A stretch of 64,000 bases of DNA from Opitutales bacterium (GTDB taxonomy: Bacteria > Verrucomicrobiota > Verrucomicrobiia > Opitutales > Oceanipulchritudinaceae): positions 45,517-109,516 of the forward strand of contig SLNJ01000016.1 in assembly GCA_007133065.1 (NCBI GenBank). The letters are read 5' to 3'. A program made the translations under genes and the position numbers. Below, piece by piece: positions 42,721-52,506 of this stretch. The notes under the pieces were generated by a model. It was not told the origin of the DNA and did no database searches. It worked only from the letters and a program-made list of their open reading frames with translations. Every line of letters begins with the position of its first letter. Positions within the stretch are counted from its first letter, which is position 1.

Positions 42721-43629
42721 TCAGACCGGCTCGCCCATCCGTACCGCGATCGTGCCCTCCGCCGTTCGAAGTTCGCTTTCCCGGTCAACCTGCCGGTGTT
42801 TCATCAGAGCGAATCCGATCCAGCCGCATTCGGTCTCCGCTACCGAGCGCATCCACCCGACGACCGTTTCCCCCTGCACGAGCTCATCGCCCGCACGCGG
42901 CGGCGCTTCGGATCCGGAGACCCGGCACAGACGACGCCGAAAACCACCGGAATTCTGCACCTTGGCGACCACTTCCTGCCCCAGGTAACATCCTTTCGTG
43001 AAACTCACAGCAGCCGATTCGAGCCCCGCCTCCTGCGGCAGTTCCCCGCCCCCCGCATCCACGGGTACGGCCGGAAACCCGGCTTCGATCCGCAGACCCT
43101 CGAACGCCGACTCCGATTCCTCCCGAAATCCGGAATCCCGCAATCGATCCGCCACGGACGAGATCCGCTCCACGGGACCGACGATCTCGAATTGCGGCGC
43201 CGGACCGCGCCGGCCCTCGAATACATGGCAGTCCTCCGCTGTCGCAAAGCATCCGGACGCCGGCGGCTCCACACCCAGCGCTTCGGGGACCCCCATTCCA
43301 ATAGCGCTACACACCGCGACGCCGCTTCCAAGATCCGTTACGACCACGTCGTCCGCGATCAGATACCGCTCGAATCGGGCGCACAACGCACCCCCCGGAC
43401 AACCAACTGAGTACAGCACGAAATCCTCGTCACCCCGGCGCAGGACATGGCTGTCGGCGTCGATCTTCCCCTTGCGATCCAACCAGAGCCCGTAGGTTGC
43501 CGGGTGCGCCTCGGATCGGTCGAGGTCGTTGCTGAACTGCGTCTGCAGGAATCGAAACGCATCGGACCCGCGCACGGAAATCCACGCACCCGGCGATCCG
43601 AGACAGAAAATACGATCGGGACGATCCAT
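42721..43629 (-). CDS. ygfZ: YgfZ/GcvT-like folate-binding protein
   Basis: A 302-residue protein related to the T-protein of glycine cleavage. The decisive signature is FTKGCYLGQEVVAKVQ near residues 210-225, matching the YgfZ motif KGCYxGQE with its functional cysteine. YgfZ helps maintain certain Fe-S enzymes and needs tetrahydrofolate. The start is taken at ATG 43629 (MDRPDRIFCLG), which aligns with the family; the frame extends 51 codons further upstream without similarity. It diverges from the DAHP synthase gene across 132 nt. Confidence 0.9.
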   Translation of the reverse strand: MDRPDRIFCLGSPGAWISVRGSDAFRFLQTQFSNDLDRSEAHPATYGLWLDRKGKIDADSHVLRRGDEDFVLYSVGCPGGALCARFERYLIADDVVVTDLGSGVAVCSAIGMGVPEALGVEPPASGCFATAEDCHVFEGRRGPAPQFEIVGPVERISSVADRLRDSGFREESESAFEGLRIEAGFPAVPVDAGGGELPQEAGLESAAVSFTKGCYLGQEVVAKVQNSGGFRRRLCRVSGSEAPPRAGDELVQGETVVGWMRSVAETECGWIGFALMKHRQVDRESELRTAEGTIAVRMGEPV

Positions 43630-43761
43630 GCCCCGATCATCAGGATCGCGAGTCCCTCTGTCAACGAGTCGCCGCTCGAGATTTTTCCCTTGCTCCGATA
43701 CCTCGAAGGTGATGAAAAACTTTGCTTCGTCCCGCCTCCGCGAAGCGGTGAAAAACAACGC

Positions 43762-44850
43762 ATGCACATTCAATCCCTGCAATCCGTGTACCAGGTAAAT
43801 GACATCAACATCGTCGATTCAGCAGTGCTTCCGGCGCCGGAAGTGCTCTGCCGCGAGGTCTGCCGCGACGATGCACAGGCCGAGTTCGTCGTCAAGGCGC
43901 GGCAAACCATTCATGATATCATTTTTGCCGATGACAAACGCCTGCTGCTGATCGTGGGGCCATGCTCCATTCATGATGTCCGGTCGGGACGTGATTACGC
44001 GGAACGCCTGGCGACGCTGGCGCGGGAGGTGAGCGATCGCATCTACGTCGTCATGCGCGTCTATTTCGAGAAACCGCGCACAACGGTGGGGTGGAAGGGC
44101 TTGATCCTGGACCCACACCTCGACGGTACCTGCAATATTCCTGCCGGTCTCCAGATCGCCCGCACTTTCCTCCGCGATGTCATCAACCTGGGCCTCCCGA
44201 CCGCCACCGAACTCCTCGACCCGATCACACCCCAATACATCGCCGACCTCGTCTGCTGGTCCGCCATCGGCGCAAGGACCACCGAGTCCCAAACCCACCG
44301 CCAGATGGCAAGCGGCCTTTCCATGCCCCTCGGATTCAAAAACGCAACGTCCGGAAGCCTCCGCGTCGCCCTCAACGCCATCCGCGCCGCCTGCCAGCCG
44401 CAGACGTTTCTGGGAATCAGCCGGCAAGGCTTGGCAAGCGCCATCACCACGCGCGGCAACCCCAGTTGCCACATCATCCTGCGCGGCGGCGACAACGGCC
44501 CGAACTTCAGCCGTGACCATATCGTGCAAACACGCGAATCCCTGCTCGAAAACAAGCTCATCCCCGCCGTCATGGTCGACTGCAGCCACGGCAACAGCTC
44601 AAAAGATCACGCCCGGCAGAAGGAGGTCCTCCAGGACGTGGTACACACCCTACTCCACGGTGAACACGCCGTCATCGGTGCCATGATCGAAAGCAATCTC
44701 GTCGCTGGAGCCCAGGCGATTCTGCCCCGCGAACAGCTCGAATACGGAAAGTCTATCACCGACGCGTGCATCGGTTGGGAGGAAACGGAGGAACTCGTCC
44801 GGTCCTGCTACGAATTGCTCGGCCCACGTTTCTCCTCCGCGCAGGCTTGA
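43762..44850 (+). CDS. 3-deoxy-7-phosphoheptulonate synthase (class I, AroFGH type)
   Basis: The first enzyme of the shikimate pathway, condensing PEP with erythrose 4-phosphate. The 362-residue length and the motifs LLLIVGPCSIHD, VMRVYFEKPRTTVGWKGLI, IGARTTESQTHRQMASGLSMPLGFKN and VDCSHGNSSKDH place it in class I-alpha. Metal ligands are the Cys of GPCSIH, the His of CSHGNS and acidic residues in IESNL and DACIGWEE. The start at ATG 43762 matches the family; an in-frame extension upstream lies opposite ygfZ. Which feedback inhibitor applies cannot be told. Malate dehydrogenase follows 62 nt downstream. Confidence 0.96.
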   Translation: MHIQSLQSVYQVNDINIVDSAVLPAPEVLCREVCRDDAQAEFVVKARQTIHDIIFADDKRLLLIVGPCSIHDVRSGRDYAERLATLAREVSDRIYVVMRVYFEKPRTTVGWKGLILDPHLDGTCNIPAGLQIARTFLRDVINLGLPTATELLDPITPQYIADLVCWSAIGARTTESQTHRQMASGLSMPLGFKNATSGSLRVALNAIRAACQPQTFLGISRQGLASAITTRGNPSCHIILRGGDNGPNFSRDHIVQTRESLLENKLIPAVMVDCSHGNSSKDHARQKEVLQDVVHTLLHGEHAVIGAMIESNLVAGAQAILPREQLEYGKSITDACIGWEETEELVRSCYELLGPRFSSAQA

Positions 44851-44912
44851 AATCCGGATATATCGGTCATTAACCTTTCCTTTGAATCCAATCCCAGCTA
44901 TTACAGAACACA

Positions 44913-45893
44913 ATGAAGAAACCGATTCGCATTTCCGTCACCGGCGCCGCCGGTAATATTGGGTACGCCCTGCTCTTCCGCATCGCCTCCGGGTCCATGT
45001 TCGGACCGGATCAGCCGGTCATCCTGCAGCTGATCGAGATTCCACCCGCACTCAACGCGCTTGAGGGTGTGGTGATGGAGCTCAATGATTGCGCCTTTCC
45101 CTTGCTCAAGGGCGTCGTCGCAACCAGCGACCTGGAGGAGGGTTTCCGCGATGCCGACTGGGCGCTTCTGGTCGGCAGCGTTCCCCGCAAGGCCGGAATG
45201 GAACGGAGCGATCTTCTCGGAATCAACGGCAAAATATTCATTGAGCAGGGGAAGGCGATTGCAGCGAACGCCTCGCCCGGGGTGCGGATCCTGGTCGTCG
45301 GAAACCCGTGCAACACCAACTGTATGATCGCGCTTAACCATGGCGCCCCGGTTCCGGCCGAACGGTGGTTCGCGATGACGATGCTCGACGAGAACCGTGC
45401 CCGGACCCAACTCGCGCAGAAGGCCGGCGTCGATGTCACAGAGGTGACCAATCTCGCGATCTGGGGCAATCACTCGCCCACGATGTACCCGGATTTCTAC
45501 AACGCTCGAATCGGCGGCAAGCCGGCCCATGAAGTGATCGGCGACGAGACGTGGCTGAAGGAGACGTTTGTCCCCACCGTCGGCAAGCGCGGCGCGGCGA
45601 TTATCGAGGCGCGAGGCGCCTCCAGCGCGGCGAGCGCCGCCAACGCTGTGGTGGACACGGTTCGACGGCTGACCACGCCCACCTCGCAGGGAGATTGGTT
45701 CTCTGTCGCGGTGCTCTCCGACGGAAGCTATGATACGGAGCCGGGCGTGATCACTTCGTTCCCGATCCGCAGTGACGGTACCGGATGGGAGATCGTTCAT
45801 GGACTCGAGCACAACGATTACAGCCGCGATAAGATCGCCGCGTCGCTCCGCGAGCTCACCGAGGAACGGGAAATGGTCAAGGACCTGCTCTGA
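44913..45893 (+). CDS. mdh: Malate dehydrogenase
   Basis: A 326-residue NAD-dependent malate dehydrogenase of the cytosolic/group-1 type. The dinucleotide motif is [62 protein letters not shown] and the catalytic His in [13 protein letters not shown] follow. It works with aconitase, also encoded here, in the TCA cycle, though the two genes are far apart. The 262 nt downstream hold no recognisable gene. Confidence 0.97.
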   Translation: MKKPIRISVTGAAGNIGYALLFRIASGSMFGPDQPVILQLIEIPPALNALEGVVMELNDCAFPLLKGVVATSDLEEGFRDADWALLVGSVPRKAGMERSDLLGINGKIFIEQGKAIAANASPGVRILVVGNPCNTNCMIALNHGAPVPAERWFAMTMLDENRARTQLAQKAGVDVTEVTNLAIWGNHSPTMYPDFYNARIGGKPAHEVIGDETWLKETFVPTVGKRGAAIIEARGASSAASAANAVVDTVRRLTTPTSQGDWFSVAVLSDGSYDTEPGVITSFPIRSDGTGWEIVHGLEHNDYSRDKIAASLRELTEEREMVKDLL

Positions 45894-46155
45894 CGCAGGT
45901 GCATTCCCGAACCGGGCCGGCGGCCCCGACGCCAACATGGCATTGGGCTACGTGGCGCGTCCCCATCCCGATGTCGATGCGCAACGAGTGTTCGTGCATC
46001 GCATGGACGGCCGGGTGACACACCTGCGCGAGATGCTCCGAACGCGAGCCCCGCAGAAATCCCGCCCTGAGCAAGAACGCTGACTCCCGAAATCATCCGT
46101 GCGAACGTGGTGACCGCCTCCTGTTTCCGGGGTTGCGTCAAGCTCCGGGAATTCC

Positions 46156-46893
46156 ATGATTTACGCGAATCCTTTTCAGAAATCGATCATGGACCCCGAT
46201 GAATCCAACGAAGCGCGCGGCGCGATCCGCACGGTTCTCTTCGACCTCGACGGCACGCTCGTGGACCACTACGAGGCGATCCACGCGGCGTGCGCCCACG
46301 CCATGCGCGAACTCGGGCTCGAACCCGCAGACTATGAACGGGTCCGGCAGACGGTCGGCGGTTCCATCCCCGTCACCATGAGCCGGCTCGTCGGTGCGGA
46401 GCGCGCCCCCGAGGCCGTCGCCCTCTTTCGCAAGTATTTCGATCGCAACTGGCGCGAAGGCCTGCGCCCGCTCCGCGGCGCAACCGCACTCCTGCGCACG
46501 CTGCACGGCCGGGGCATCCAGTTGGCCGTATTCACGAACAAGGATGGTGACAGCGCGCGCCGCGTTTGCGATCACCTCGGTTTCACCGGATTCCTCGAAC
46601 GTGTCATGGGCGCCGGAGATTCCCCGTGGCGCAAGCCGCAGCCCGAATACACGCAATGGGCGTTGACTCAACTCCAGGCGCAACCCGAACACAGCTGCCT
46701 GGTCGGCGATTCACCGTGGGATATCGAAGCGGCCCGGACCGTCGGAATGCGAGTCTACGCCGTACCGACCGGCAGCGACGATGCTGAACAGCTCGCAGCC
46801 CATCACCCGACCGCCTTGTTTGACGACCTTGTCGCGTTGGGGATTCGCGTGTTCGGCATGCCCGATCCCCTCCCCACGACCACCGGTTCATGA
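46156..46893 (+). CDS. HAD-family hydrolase (phosphoglycolate phosphatase-like)
   Basis: A 245-residue HAD phosphatase. Motif I is TVLFDLDGTLVDHYEAI with the nucleophilic Asp, motif II is LAVFTNKD, the lysine of motif III is in WRKPQPEY and motif IV is CLVGDSPWDIEAA. A helical cap between motifs I and II places it with Gph/PGP-like enzymes. The substrate is not certain. The first ATG at 46156 is used; ATG 46189 is also reasonable. Its TGA overlaps the recD2 ATG by 4 nt, so they are translationally coupled. Confidence 0.88.
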   Translation: MIYANPFQKSIMDPDESNEARGAIRTVLFDLDGTLVDHYEAIHAACAHAMRELGLEPADYERVRQTVGGSIPVTMSRLVGAERAPEAVALFRKYFDRNWREGLRPLRGATALLRTLHGRGIQLAVFTNKDGDSARRVCDHLGFTGFLERVMGAGDSPWRKPQPEYTQWALTQLQAQPEHSCLVGDSPWDIEAARTVGMRVYAVPTGSDDAEQLAAHHPTALFDDLVALGIRVFGMPDPLPTTTGS

Positions 46894-49109
46894 CGATTCA
46901 CGCGCAATCGAACTCACTCGAAACGCGGCCGGGGGAGGAGCGGTTGCGGGGTGTGGTCGAGCGCATTGTCTTCTTCAACGAGGAAAACCACTTCTGTATC
47001 TGCGAATTCCGGCCCGAGGAGCGGGGCCGGCGCGGGAACGGGCATGTGTCGCTGACCGGAAACCTTCCCGGCGTCCAGTGCGGCGAAACCCTCGATGTAG
47101 TCGGCACCTGGACCCGCCATCCGACCCACGGTCTGCAGTTCCGTGCAACGCGGTTTCAATCCGCATTGCCCGCCACGCTGTATGGCATACGCAAATACCT
47201 GGGAAGCGGTTTGGTTCCGGGTATCGGAAAAACCTACGCGGAAAAAATCGTTGCCACGTTCGGCACCAGTACGTTCCAGGTCATCTCAGAGGACTCAGCC
47301 CGACTTCAGGAAGTGCCCGGGATCGGGAAGAAACGCGCCCTTGAGATCAAACGGGCCTGGGATGAGCAACGCTCGCTGCGGGAAGTCCTTACCTTCCTCC
47401 AGACCTACGGGATCAGCGTCGGTCAATGCCTCAAGCTGGTCAAAACCTACGGTGCGGGGACCCAGGAGAAGTTGCAGTCCGATCCCTATATCATCGCGCG
47501 AGAGATTCACGGCATCGGGTTCAAAACCGCCGACCGAATTGCCATCAACCTCGGGTTCGCCAACGAAAGCCCGCAGCGCCTTGACTCCGGTCTGCTGTTC
47601 GCGATGCGGGAGCTCGAATCCGAGGGACACACGGCGGTGGAAGCAAACCATCTGCAAGCGAAGACAGCTGAGCTGCTCGACGTCGAGCCCTCCCTGCTCG
47701 AGAATCGAATGCACGCGCTCATCGACTCAAGACACCTCCGAATCCCCCCAGGCAGCACGCTCATCCAGCTTCCCGTCACCGAGCGCGCCGAACAGGCGAT
47801 TTCCGAGGCGATCGCCCGCCTCCGGGGCACCCCGGGTTCGCTTCCTCCGATCCAGATTGAGAAGGCAATCGTCTGGGCACAGGAGCGCGCCGGATTCCAA
47901 TTCGCCCCGGAACAGGCTGAGGCACTGCGCGCCTGCCTGACGGCCAAGCTTTCCATCCTGACCGGGGGTCCCGGAACCGGTAAGACCTCCATCCTCCGAG
48001 CCCTGGTGGAGATCCTCCGGGCAAAAAAGGCGCGCGTTCGCCTGGCCTCGCCGACCGGCCGCGCCGCCCAACGAATGACCGAGACCACCGGTCAGACGGC
48101 CCAGACAATCCATCGCCTGCTGCAATTTGATCCCGTAACGGGAGGGTTCACAGCGGACGAAGACGCCCCGCTCAAGTGCGACTACATGATCGTCGACGAA
48201 GCCTCTATGCTCGACAGCCGCCTCACAGCCGCGCTGTTCCGAGCCCTCCCCGCTTCGACAAGCCTCCTGCTCGTGGGGGACGTACACCAGCTTCCCAGTG
48301 TCGGAGCGGGAAATGTCCTCCACGATTTGATCGCCACGGATGCGTTCTCAATTACCCGGTTGCAGCGGATCTTCCGCCAGCGAAAGAAGAGTCTGATCCT
48401 GTCCACCGCCTACGCTATTCTCGAGGGCGACACCGCCCCGCCGGGGACCATTCGAGACCTGGCGGAGTTGCGGAAGGAATCCGATTTCCACTTTATCGCA
48501 CGCACGGATCCGGAGTCGTGCCTCGCCACGGTGATCGCGCTCTGCCGGGACTGGATCCCCCGGATCACCGCATTCGACGCGATTCGCGATGTCCAGGTTA
48601 TCGCACCGATGCACAAGGGAATTGCCGGGATCGCGAACCTCAACCGCTCGCTTCAGGATTCTCTGAACCCGGGGCGCCCGGCGCTGCAGACAGCGGGAGC
48701 TTCGTACCGGGTGGGAGACAAGATCATTCAGCTCGTGAACAACTACGAAACCGGGATTTTCAACGGCGATCTCGGGCGCGTGCTCCGAATCGATGCGGAC
48801 AACGTCAGGATGACCGCGGAGTTCGACGACCGCGAAATCGACTTTGAACGGGCTGCGTTGAGCGAGATTCAGCCCGCCTATGCGATCAGCATACACAAGA
48901 GTCAGGGGAGCGAGTTCCCGGCCGTCGTCATCCCCCTGTTGAAGCAGCATTTCATGCTGCTTCAACGCAATTTGCTCTATACGGCGGTAACGCGGGGCCG
49001 CAGATACGTCTTCATCGTGGGGGATCCCACCGCCTACGCCATGGCCGTCCGCAATCGCGTGAGCTCCGAACGCTGCACCGACCTGCAGCGGAAAATCCTG
49101 GCGCAATAA
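46890..49109 (+). CDS. recD2: RecD2-type ATP-dependent DNA helicase
   Basis: A 739-residue SF1 helicase. The N-terminal RecD2-specific part has an OB-like start (GVVERIVFFNEENHFCICEF) and tandem HhH motifs (GSGLVPGIGKTYAEKIV, LQEVPGIGKKRALEIKRAW, IHGIGFKTADRIA). The motor has Walker A LTGGPGTGKTSI near 359-370, Walker B CDYMIVDEASMLD, a GD-x-x-QLPSVGAG motif and the C-terminal UvrD-like IHKSQGSEFPAVVIPL and LLYTAVTRGRRYVFIVGD. RecD2 unwinds 5'-3' without RecBC and takes part in replication and repair. It is coupled to the HAD gene. Confidence 0.96.
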   Translation: MTIHAQSNSLETRPGEERLRGVVERIVFFNEENHFCICEFRPEERGRRGNGHVSLTGNLPGVQCGETLDVVGTWTRHPTHGLQFRATRFQSALPATLYGIRKYLGSGLVPGIGKTYAEKIVATFGTSTFQVISEDSARLQEVPGIGKKRALEIKRAWDEQRSLREVLTFLQTYGISVGQCLKLVKTYGAGTQEKLQSDPYIIAREIHGIGFKTADRIAINLGFANESPQRLDSGLLFAMRELESEGHTAVEANHLQAKTAELLDVEPSLLENRMHALIDSRHLRIPPGSTLIQLPVTERAEQAISEAIARLRGTPGSLPPIQIEKAIVWAQERAGFQFAPEQAEALRACLTAKLSILTGGPGTGKTSILRALVEILRAKKARVRLASPTGRAAQRMTETTGQTAQTIHRLLQFDPVTGGFTADEDAPLKCDYMIVDEASMLDSRLTAALFRALPASTSLLLVGDVHQLPSVGAGNVLHDLIATDAFSITRLQRIFRQRKKSLILSTAYAILEGDTAPPGTIRDLAELRKESDFHFIARTDPESCLATVIALCRDWIPRITAFDAIRDVQVIAPMHKGIAGIANLNRSLQDSLNPGRPALQTAGASYRVGDKIIQLVNNYETGIFNGDLGRVLRIDADNVRMTAEFDDREIDFERAALSEIQPAYAISIHKSQGSEFPAVVIPLLKQHFMLLQRNLLYTAVTRGRRYVFIVGDPTAYAMAVRNRVSSERCTDLQRKILAQ

Positions 49110-49161
49110 TCACCAACCGAAAGGTTGCCTGACCGCACTCCCTGTCGCATTCTACCACGCA

Positions 49162-49953
49162 ATGACACTCGAAGGGAAACGGATCGTCGTGGTCGGAGGG
49201 ACGACGGGGCTCGGACTCTCCGCCGCCCGGGCATTTGTCGCAGCGGGTGCGCGGGTTCTGGTGACGGGACGAGATTCCGATCGGGTCGCCGCGGCAGTCA
49301 AATCGCTCGGTGAGTCGGGCGCCGGGCTTCCCGGCGACGCATCCGATCCCGTCGCCGCCACGGCCGCGATCGATCGTATCGTCGAGCTCTGGGGCGGCCT
49401 CGACGGTCTCTATCACGTTGCAGGCGGGAGCGGCCGGCAATTCGGAGATGGTCCCCTCCACGAACTGACAGACGAGGGAGTGCGCAAAACCATCGATCTC
49501 AACCTCACATCGGTGATCTATTCAAACCGGGCGGCCGTCCGCCGGTTTCTGGAGGAGAATCGCGGGGGGAGCATCCTCAACATGGGATCGGTGCTCGGAT
49601 ACGCGCCCTCGAGCCCGTTCTTCAGCGCGCACGTCTACGCGACCACCAAAGCCGCGATCATCGGTCTGACCCGGAGCGCCGCGAACCACTACGCATCCCG
49701 GAATATCCGCTTCAACGTACTCGCACCCGCCGTTACGGAGACGCCCATGGCCCGGCGCGCCGCTGAGGATGACACAATCCTGCGATTCATCGAGACCAAG
49801 CAACGACTCGACGGCGGACGCATGGGACGCCCTGAGGACTGCGACGCCGCCGCGGTCTATTTCATGTCGGACGCCGCCCGATTCACAACCGGCCAGCTGC
49901 TCGCGGTCGACGGAGGCTGGTCGATCAGCGAAGGACAGATCCCACAGCAATAG
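49162..49953 (+). CDS. Short-chain dehydrogenase/reductase
   Basis: A 263-residue classical SDR. The cofactor motif is VVVGGTTGLGLSAARAF, Ser lies in ILNMGSVLGYAPSS, and YATTKAAIIGLT gives the catalytic Tyr-x-x-x-Lys. The C-terminus is the usual GQLLAVDGGWSIS. The substrate is unknown. The FAD oxidoreductase gene follows after 45 nt and the phosphotriesterase-like gene overlaps that one, so the three probably form an operon for a single catabolic route. Confidence 0.92.
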   Translation: MTLEGKRIVVVGGTTGLGLSAARAFVAAGARVLVTGRDSDRVAAAVKSLGESGAGLPGDASDPVAATAAIDRIVELWGGLDGLYHVAGGSGRQFGDGPLHELTDEGVRKTIDLNLTSVIYSNRAAVRRFLEENRGGSILNMGSVLGYAPSSPFFSAHVYATTKAAIIGLTRSAANHYASRNIRFNVLAPAVTETPMARRAAEDDTILRFIETKQRLDGGRMGRPEDCDAAAVYFMSDAARFTTGQLLAVDGGWSISEGQIPQQ

Positions 49954-49998
49954 CCGGCGCACACCCGTCCCACGAACCTGTCACACCGCCATACCCGC

Positions 49999-51378
49999 AT
50001 GCCCTATCTGAACATCGAGCGCGTTCCGGTCCTGGCCGAGGTCGACATCCTCGTCGCCGGGGCGGGCTCCGCCGGATGCTGTGCGGCGCTCGCGGCACGG
50101 GAGACGCGCGCACACCGCGTGTTACTTCTCGAGCGCTACGGATTCGCCGGGGGCACCAGCACCCAGATTCTCGATACGTTCTACGGCTTCTTCACCCCCG
50201 GCGAACAACCCCGCAAGGTGGTCGGCGGCATTCCCGACCGGGTCGTCGACGCCCTCGACCGCGCGAATGCCGTCTATCTGCGACCGAACACCTACGGCGC
50301 CGGAACGGGAGTCAATTACAACCCGGAGCGATTGAAGCGGGTCTGGGATGAGCTCCTCGCGGCAGCGGGCGTGCGGCTACTGTTACACACCACGCTCGTC
50401 GACGTTGAACGCGACGCCGGAAACCGGATCACAGGAATCGTCGTCTTCTCGAAAGGGGGATTTCACCGCATCCGCGCCGCACGCTTCATCGACGCCTCAG
50501 GAGACGCCGACCTCTGCCACTGGGCGGAGATTCCGTGCGAGCGGGCCGGCGAACGCGATCCGGCGCAGACACTGACCACGACATTCCGAATGTCGAACGT
50601 CGACCTCGCCGCCTACGAACGGGCCGGAGGGAGCCGCATGCTGCGTGACCGAATGGCGGAGGCTGTGGAACGCGGCACGCACCCGCTTCCGCGCAAGAGT
50701 GGCAGCCTCCATCCGATGAACGCCGCAGGGTGCATCTCAACCGTCGCGGTGCGAGTCGCCGATGTCGATCCGACCGACCCGGAGGCGATGACCGCGGCCG
50801 AACAGGAGGGCCGGCGCCAGGCGTTTACGTACGAGCACTTCCTGCGCGCCTGCGTCCCGGGATTTGCAGCGAGTCACATCATTGGACTCTCCCACCAGAT
50901 CGGAGTCCGCGAGAGTCGCCGCGTCTACGGGGAGTACCGGCTCACCCGTAACGACTGCTTTCGGGTCGCACGGTTCGACGACGCGGTTCTTCTCTGCGGA
51001 GCTCCCATTGAAGACCACCGGCCCGCCCGCGACGCCGGCCACGGCGAAACGGCATGGGCCTACATTCCCGACGGCAACGCCTACGACGTGCCGTATCGAA
51101 CTCTGTTTCCAAAAGACCGGGACGAGATATGGGTCGCGGGACGCTGCTTCAGCGCCACCCATGACGCCCACGCCTCGTGCCGGTCGATGGCGCAGACAAT
51201 GGGCATGGGCGCAGCCGCAGGGTTTGCGGCGGCGCTATCTCTGGAGGAGGGATGCGGAGCCCGCGACCTCCCGGTCGAACGGCTGCGCCGCCGACTACTC
51301 GAAACAGGGGCCGTCCTGGAACCGCCCCGCCGGCCCGCCGATACATCCCCGGGCGGCTGGAAGAACAACCGATTATGA
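49999..51378 (+). CDS. FAD-dependent oxidoreductase
   Basis: A 459-residue flavoprotein. The dinucleotide-binding motif is VDILVAGAGSAGCCAALAARE (15-35), followed by GFAGGTSTQILD, a pattern of the FAD-dependent (Pfam FAD_oxidored) group. ARFIDASGDADLCHWAEIP is the second nucleotide contact, and RSMAQTMGMGAAAGFAAALS closes the FAD site. Members commonly oxidise organic acids or sugars, but the substrate is not evident. It is the middle gene of an SDR / FAD / phosphotriesterase-like set; its TGA overlaps the next ATG by 4 nt. Confidence 0.88.
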   Translation: MPYLNIERVPVLAEVDILVAGAGSAGCCAALAARETRAHRVLLLERYGFAGGTSTQILDTFYGFFTPGEQPRKVVGGIPDRVVDALDRANAVYLRPNTYGAGTGVNYNPERLKRVWDELLAAAGVRLLLHTTLVDVERDAGNRITGIVVFSKGGFHRIRAARFIDASGDADLCHWAEIPCERAGERDPAQTLTTTFRMSNVDLAAYERAGGSRMLRDRMAEAVERGTHPLPRKSGSLHPMNAAGCISTVAVRVADVDPTDPEAMTAAEQEGRRQAFTYEHFLRACVPGFAASHIIGLSHQIGVRESRRVYGEYRLTRNDCFRVARFDDAVLLCGAPIEDHRPARDAGHGETAWAYIPDGNAYDVPYRTLFPKDRDEIWVAGRCFSATHDAHASCRSMAQTMGMGAAAGFAAALSLEEGCGARDLPVERLRRRLLETGAVLEPPRRPADTSPGGWKNNRL

Positions 51379-52337
51379 GTTTCATCCGCACCGTTCTCTT
51401 CGATATTCCGCCATCCGAACTGGGAGTCTGCTACGCGCACGAACACGTCATCATCGACCCGGGCATTCCGACGTGGACGAACCCGGACTTCCTGCTCGAC
51501 TCCGTCGAGACGGCGATCGAGGAACTGCGAGCGTTCCACGGCGCCGGGGGGCGCGCCGTCATCGACTCAATGCCGTGCGACGCCGGCCGCAACGCGATCA
51601 AGCTCGCACAGGTCGCGCGCGGCACCGGGGTCCACATCGTCGCCGCAACCGGTCTGCACCTGCCGAAATACTATCACCCGGGGCACTGGGGCAACGAGTA
51701 CCCGGCCCATAAGTTGCTGCGCCTGTTCGTCGAGGATATCGAGGAGGGGATCGATACGCACGACTACAGCGGCCCGATTCTCGAACGAACGCCGTACCGG
51801 GCCGGGGTGATCAAGATCGCAACCGGTGAAACCATCACCGCACGGGAGGAGCGGGCACTCACCGCGGCGGCTCAGGCACACGTTGCCACCGGGTGCCCGA
51901 TCCTCACGCACACGGAACAGGGCCGGCTGGCGCTACAACAGATCGGGCACCTCCGGCGCGAAGGCGTCGACCTGAAGCACGTCTGCCTCTCGCATACCGA
52001 CCGAAACCCGGATGTGGGCTACCACCGCGACATCCTCGCGACCGGCGTGCGCGTCGAGTATGACAGCGGCTTCCGCTGGAAACAGGCCGACGGCAATCCC
52101 ACGCTCGACCTCTGCGTAGAGTTGATCCCCGAGTTCCCGGACCAGATCATGCTCGGAATGGACGCCGCCCGCCGCACGTACTGGACCAGTTACGGAGGAA
52201 GTCCCGGGCTCACATTCCTGCTCACGCAGTTCACGGAACAGCTCAAGGATGCCGGGATTCCCGACGACCTCCTGCACCGCGTCTTCGTAACAAACCCGGC
52301 CGCTACCTTCGCCTTCGCAGAGCCCGCCGCACCATGA
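51375..52337 (+). CDS. Phosphotriesterase-family amidohydrolase
   Basis: A 320-residue PTE-like hydrolase with a binuclear metal centre. The HxH motif is AHEHVIID (H22, H24), the bridging lysine is in AGVIKIATGE, and further ligands are in ILTHTEQG, CLSHTDRN and MLGMDAARRTYW. The family includes lactonases as well as organophosphate hydrolases; with an SDR and an FAD oxidoreductase upstream, hydrolysis of a sugar lactone is a fair guess. The start at ATG 51375 overlaps the upstream stop. A longer open frame upstream is a shadow. Confidence 0.88.
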   Translation: MSFIRTVLFDIPPSELGVCYAHEHVIIDPGIPTWTNPDFLLDSVETAIEELRAFHGAGGRAVIDSMPCDAGRNAIKLAQVARGTGVHIVAATGLHLPKYYHPGHWGNEYPAHKLLRLFVEDIEEGIDTHDYSGPILERTPYRAGVIKIATGETITAREERALTAAAQAHVATGCPILTHTEQGRLALQQIGHLRREGVDLKHVCLSHTDRNPDVGYHRDILATGVRVEYDSGFRWKQADGNPTLDLCVELIPEFPDQIMLGMDAARRTYWTSYGGSPGLTFLLTQFTEQLKDAGIPDDLLHRVFVTNPAATFAFAEPAAP

Positions 52338-52506
52338 GCGGTGACGGACTGAAATTCTCAAATACCCCACGGTCAAGCAATCGGCTCGCTTGAGATCGTG
52401 CCGATCGGGCTATCGCGCTGATAGCCGGGAGGAATATGCGTTGGTCAATGTGCTACCGCATGCGTCCCGCGAACGGGATTTCAGCCTCTCCCTCTCCGTA
52501 CTCCGA

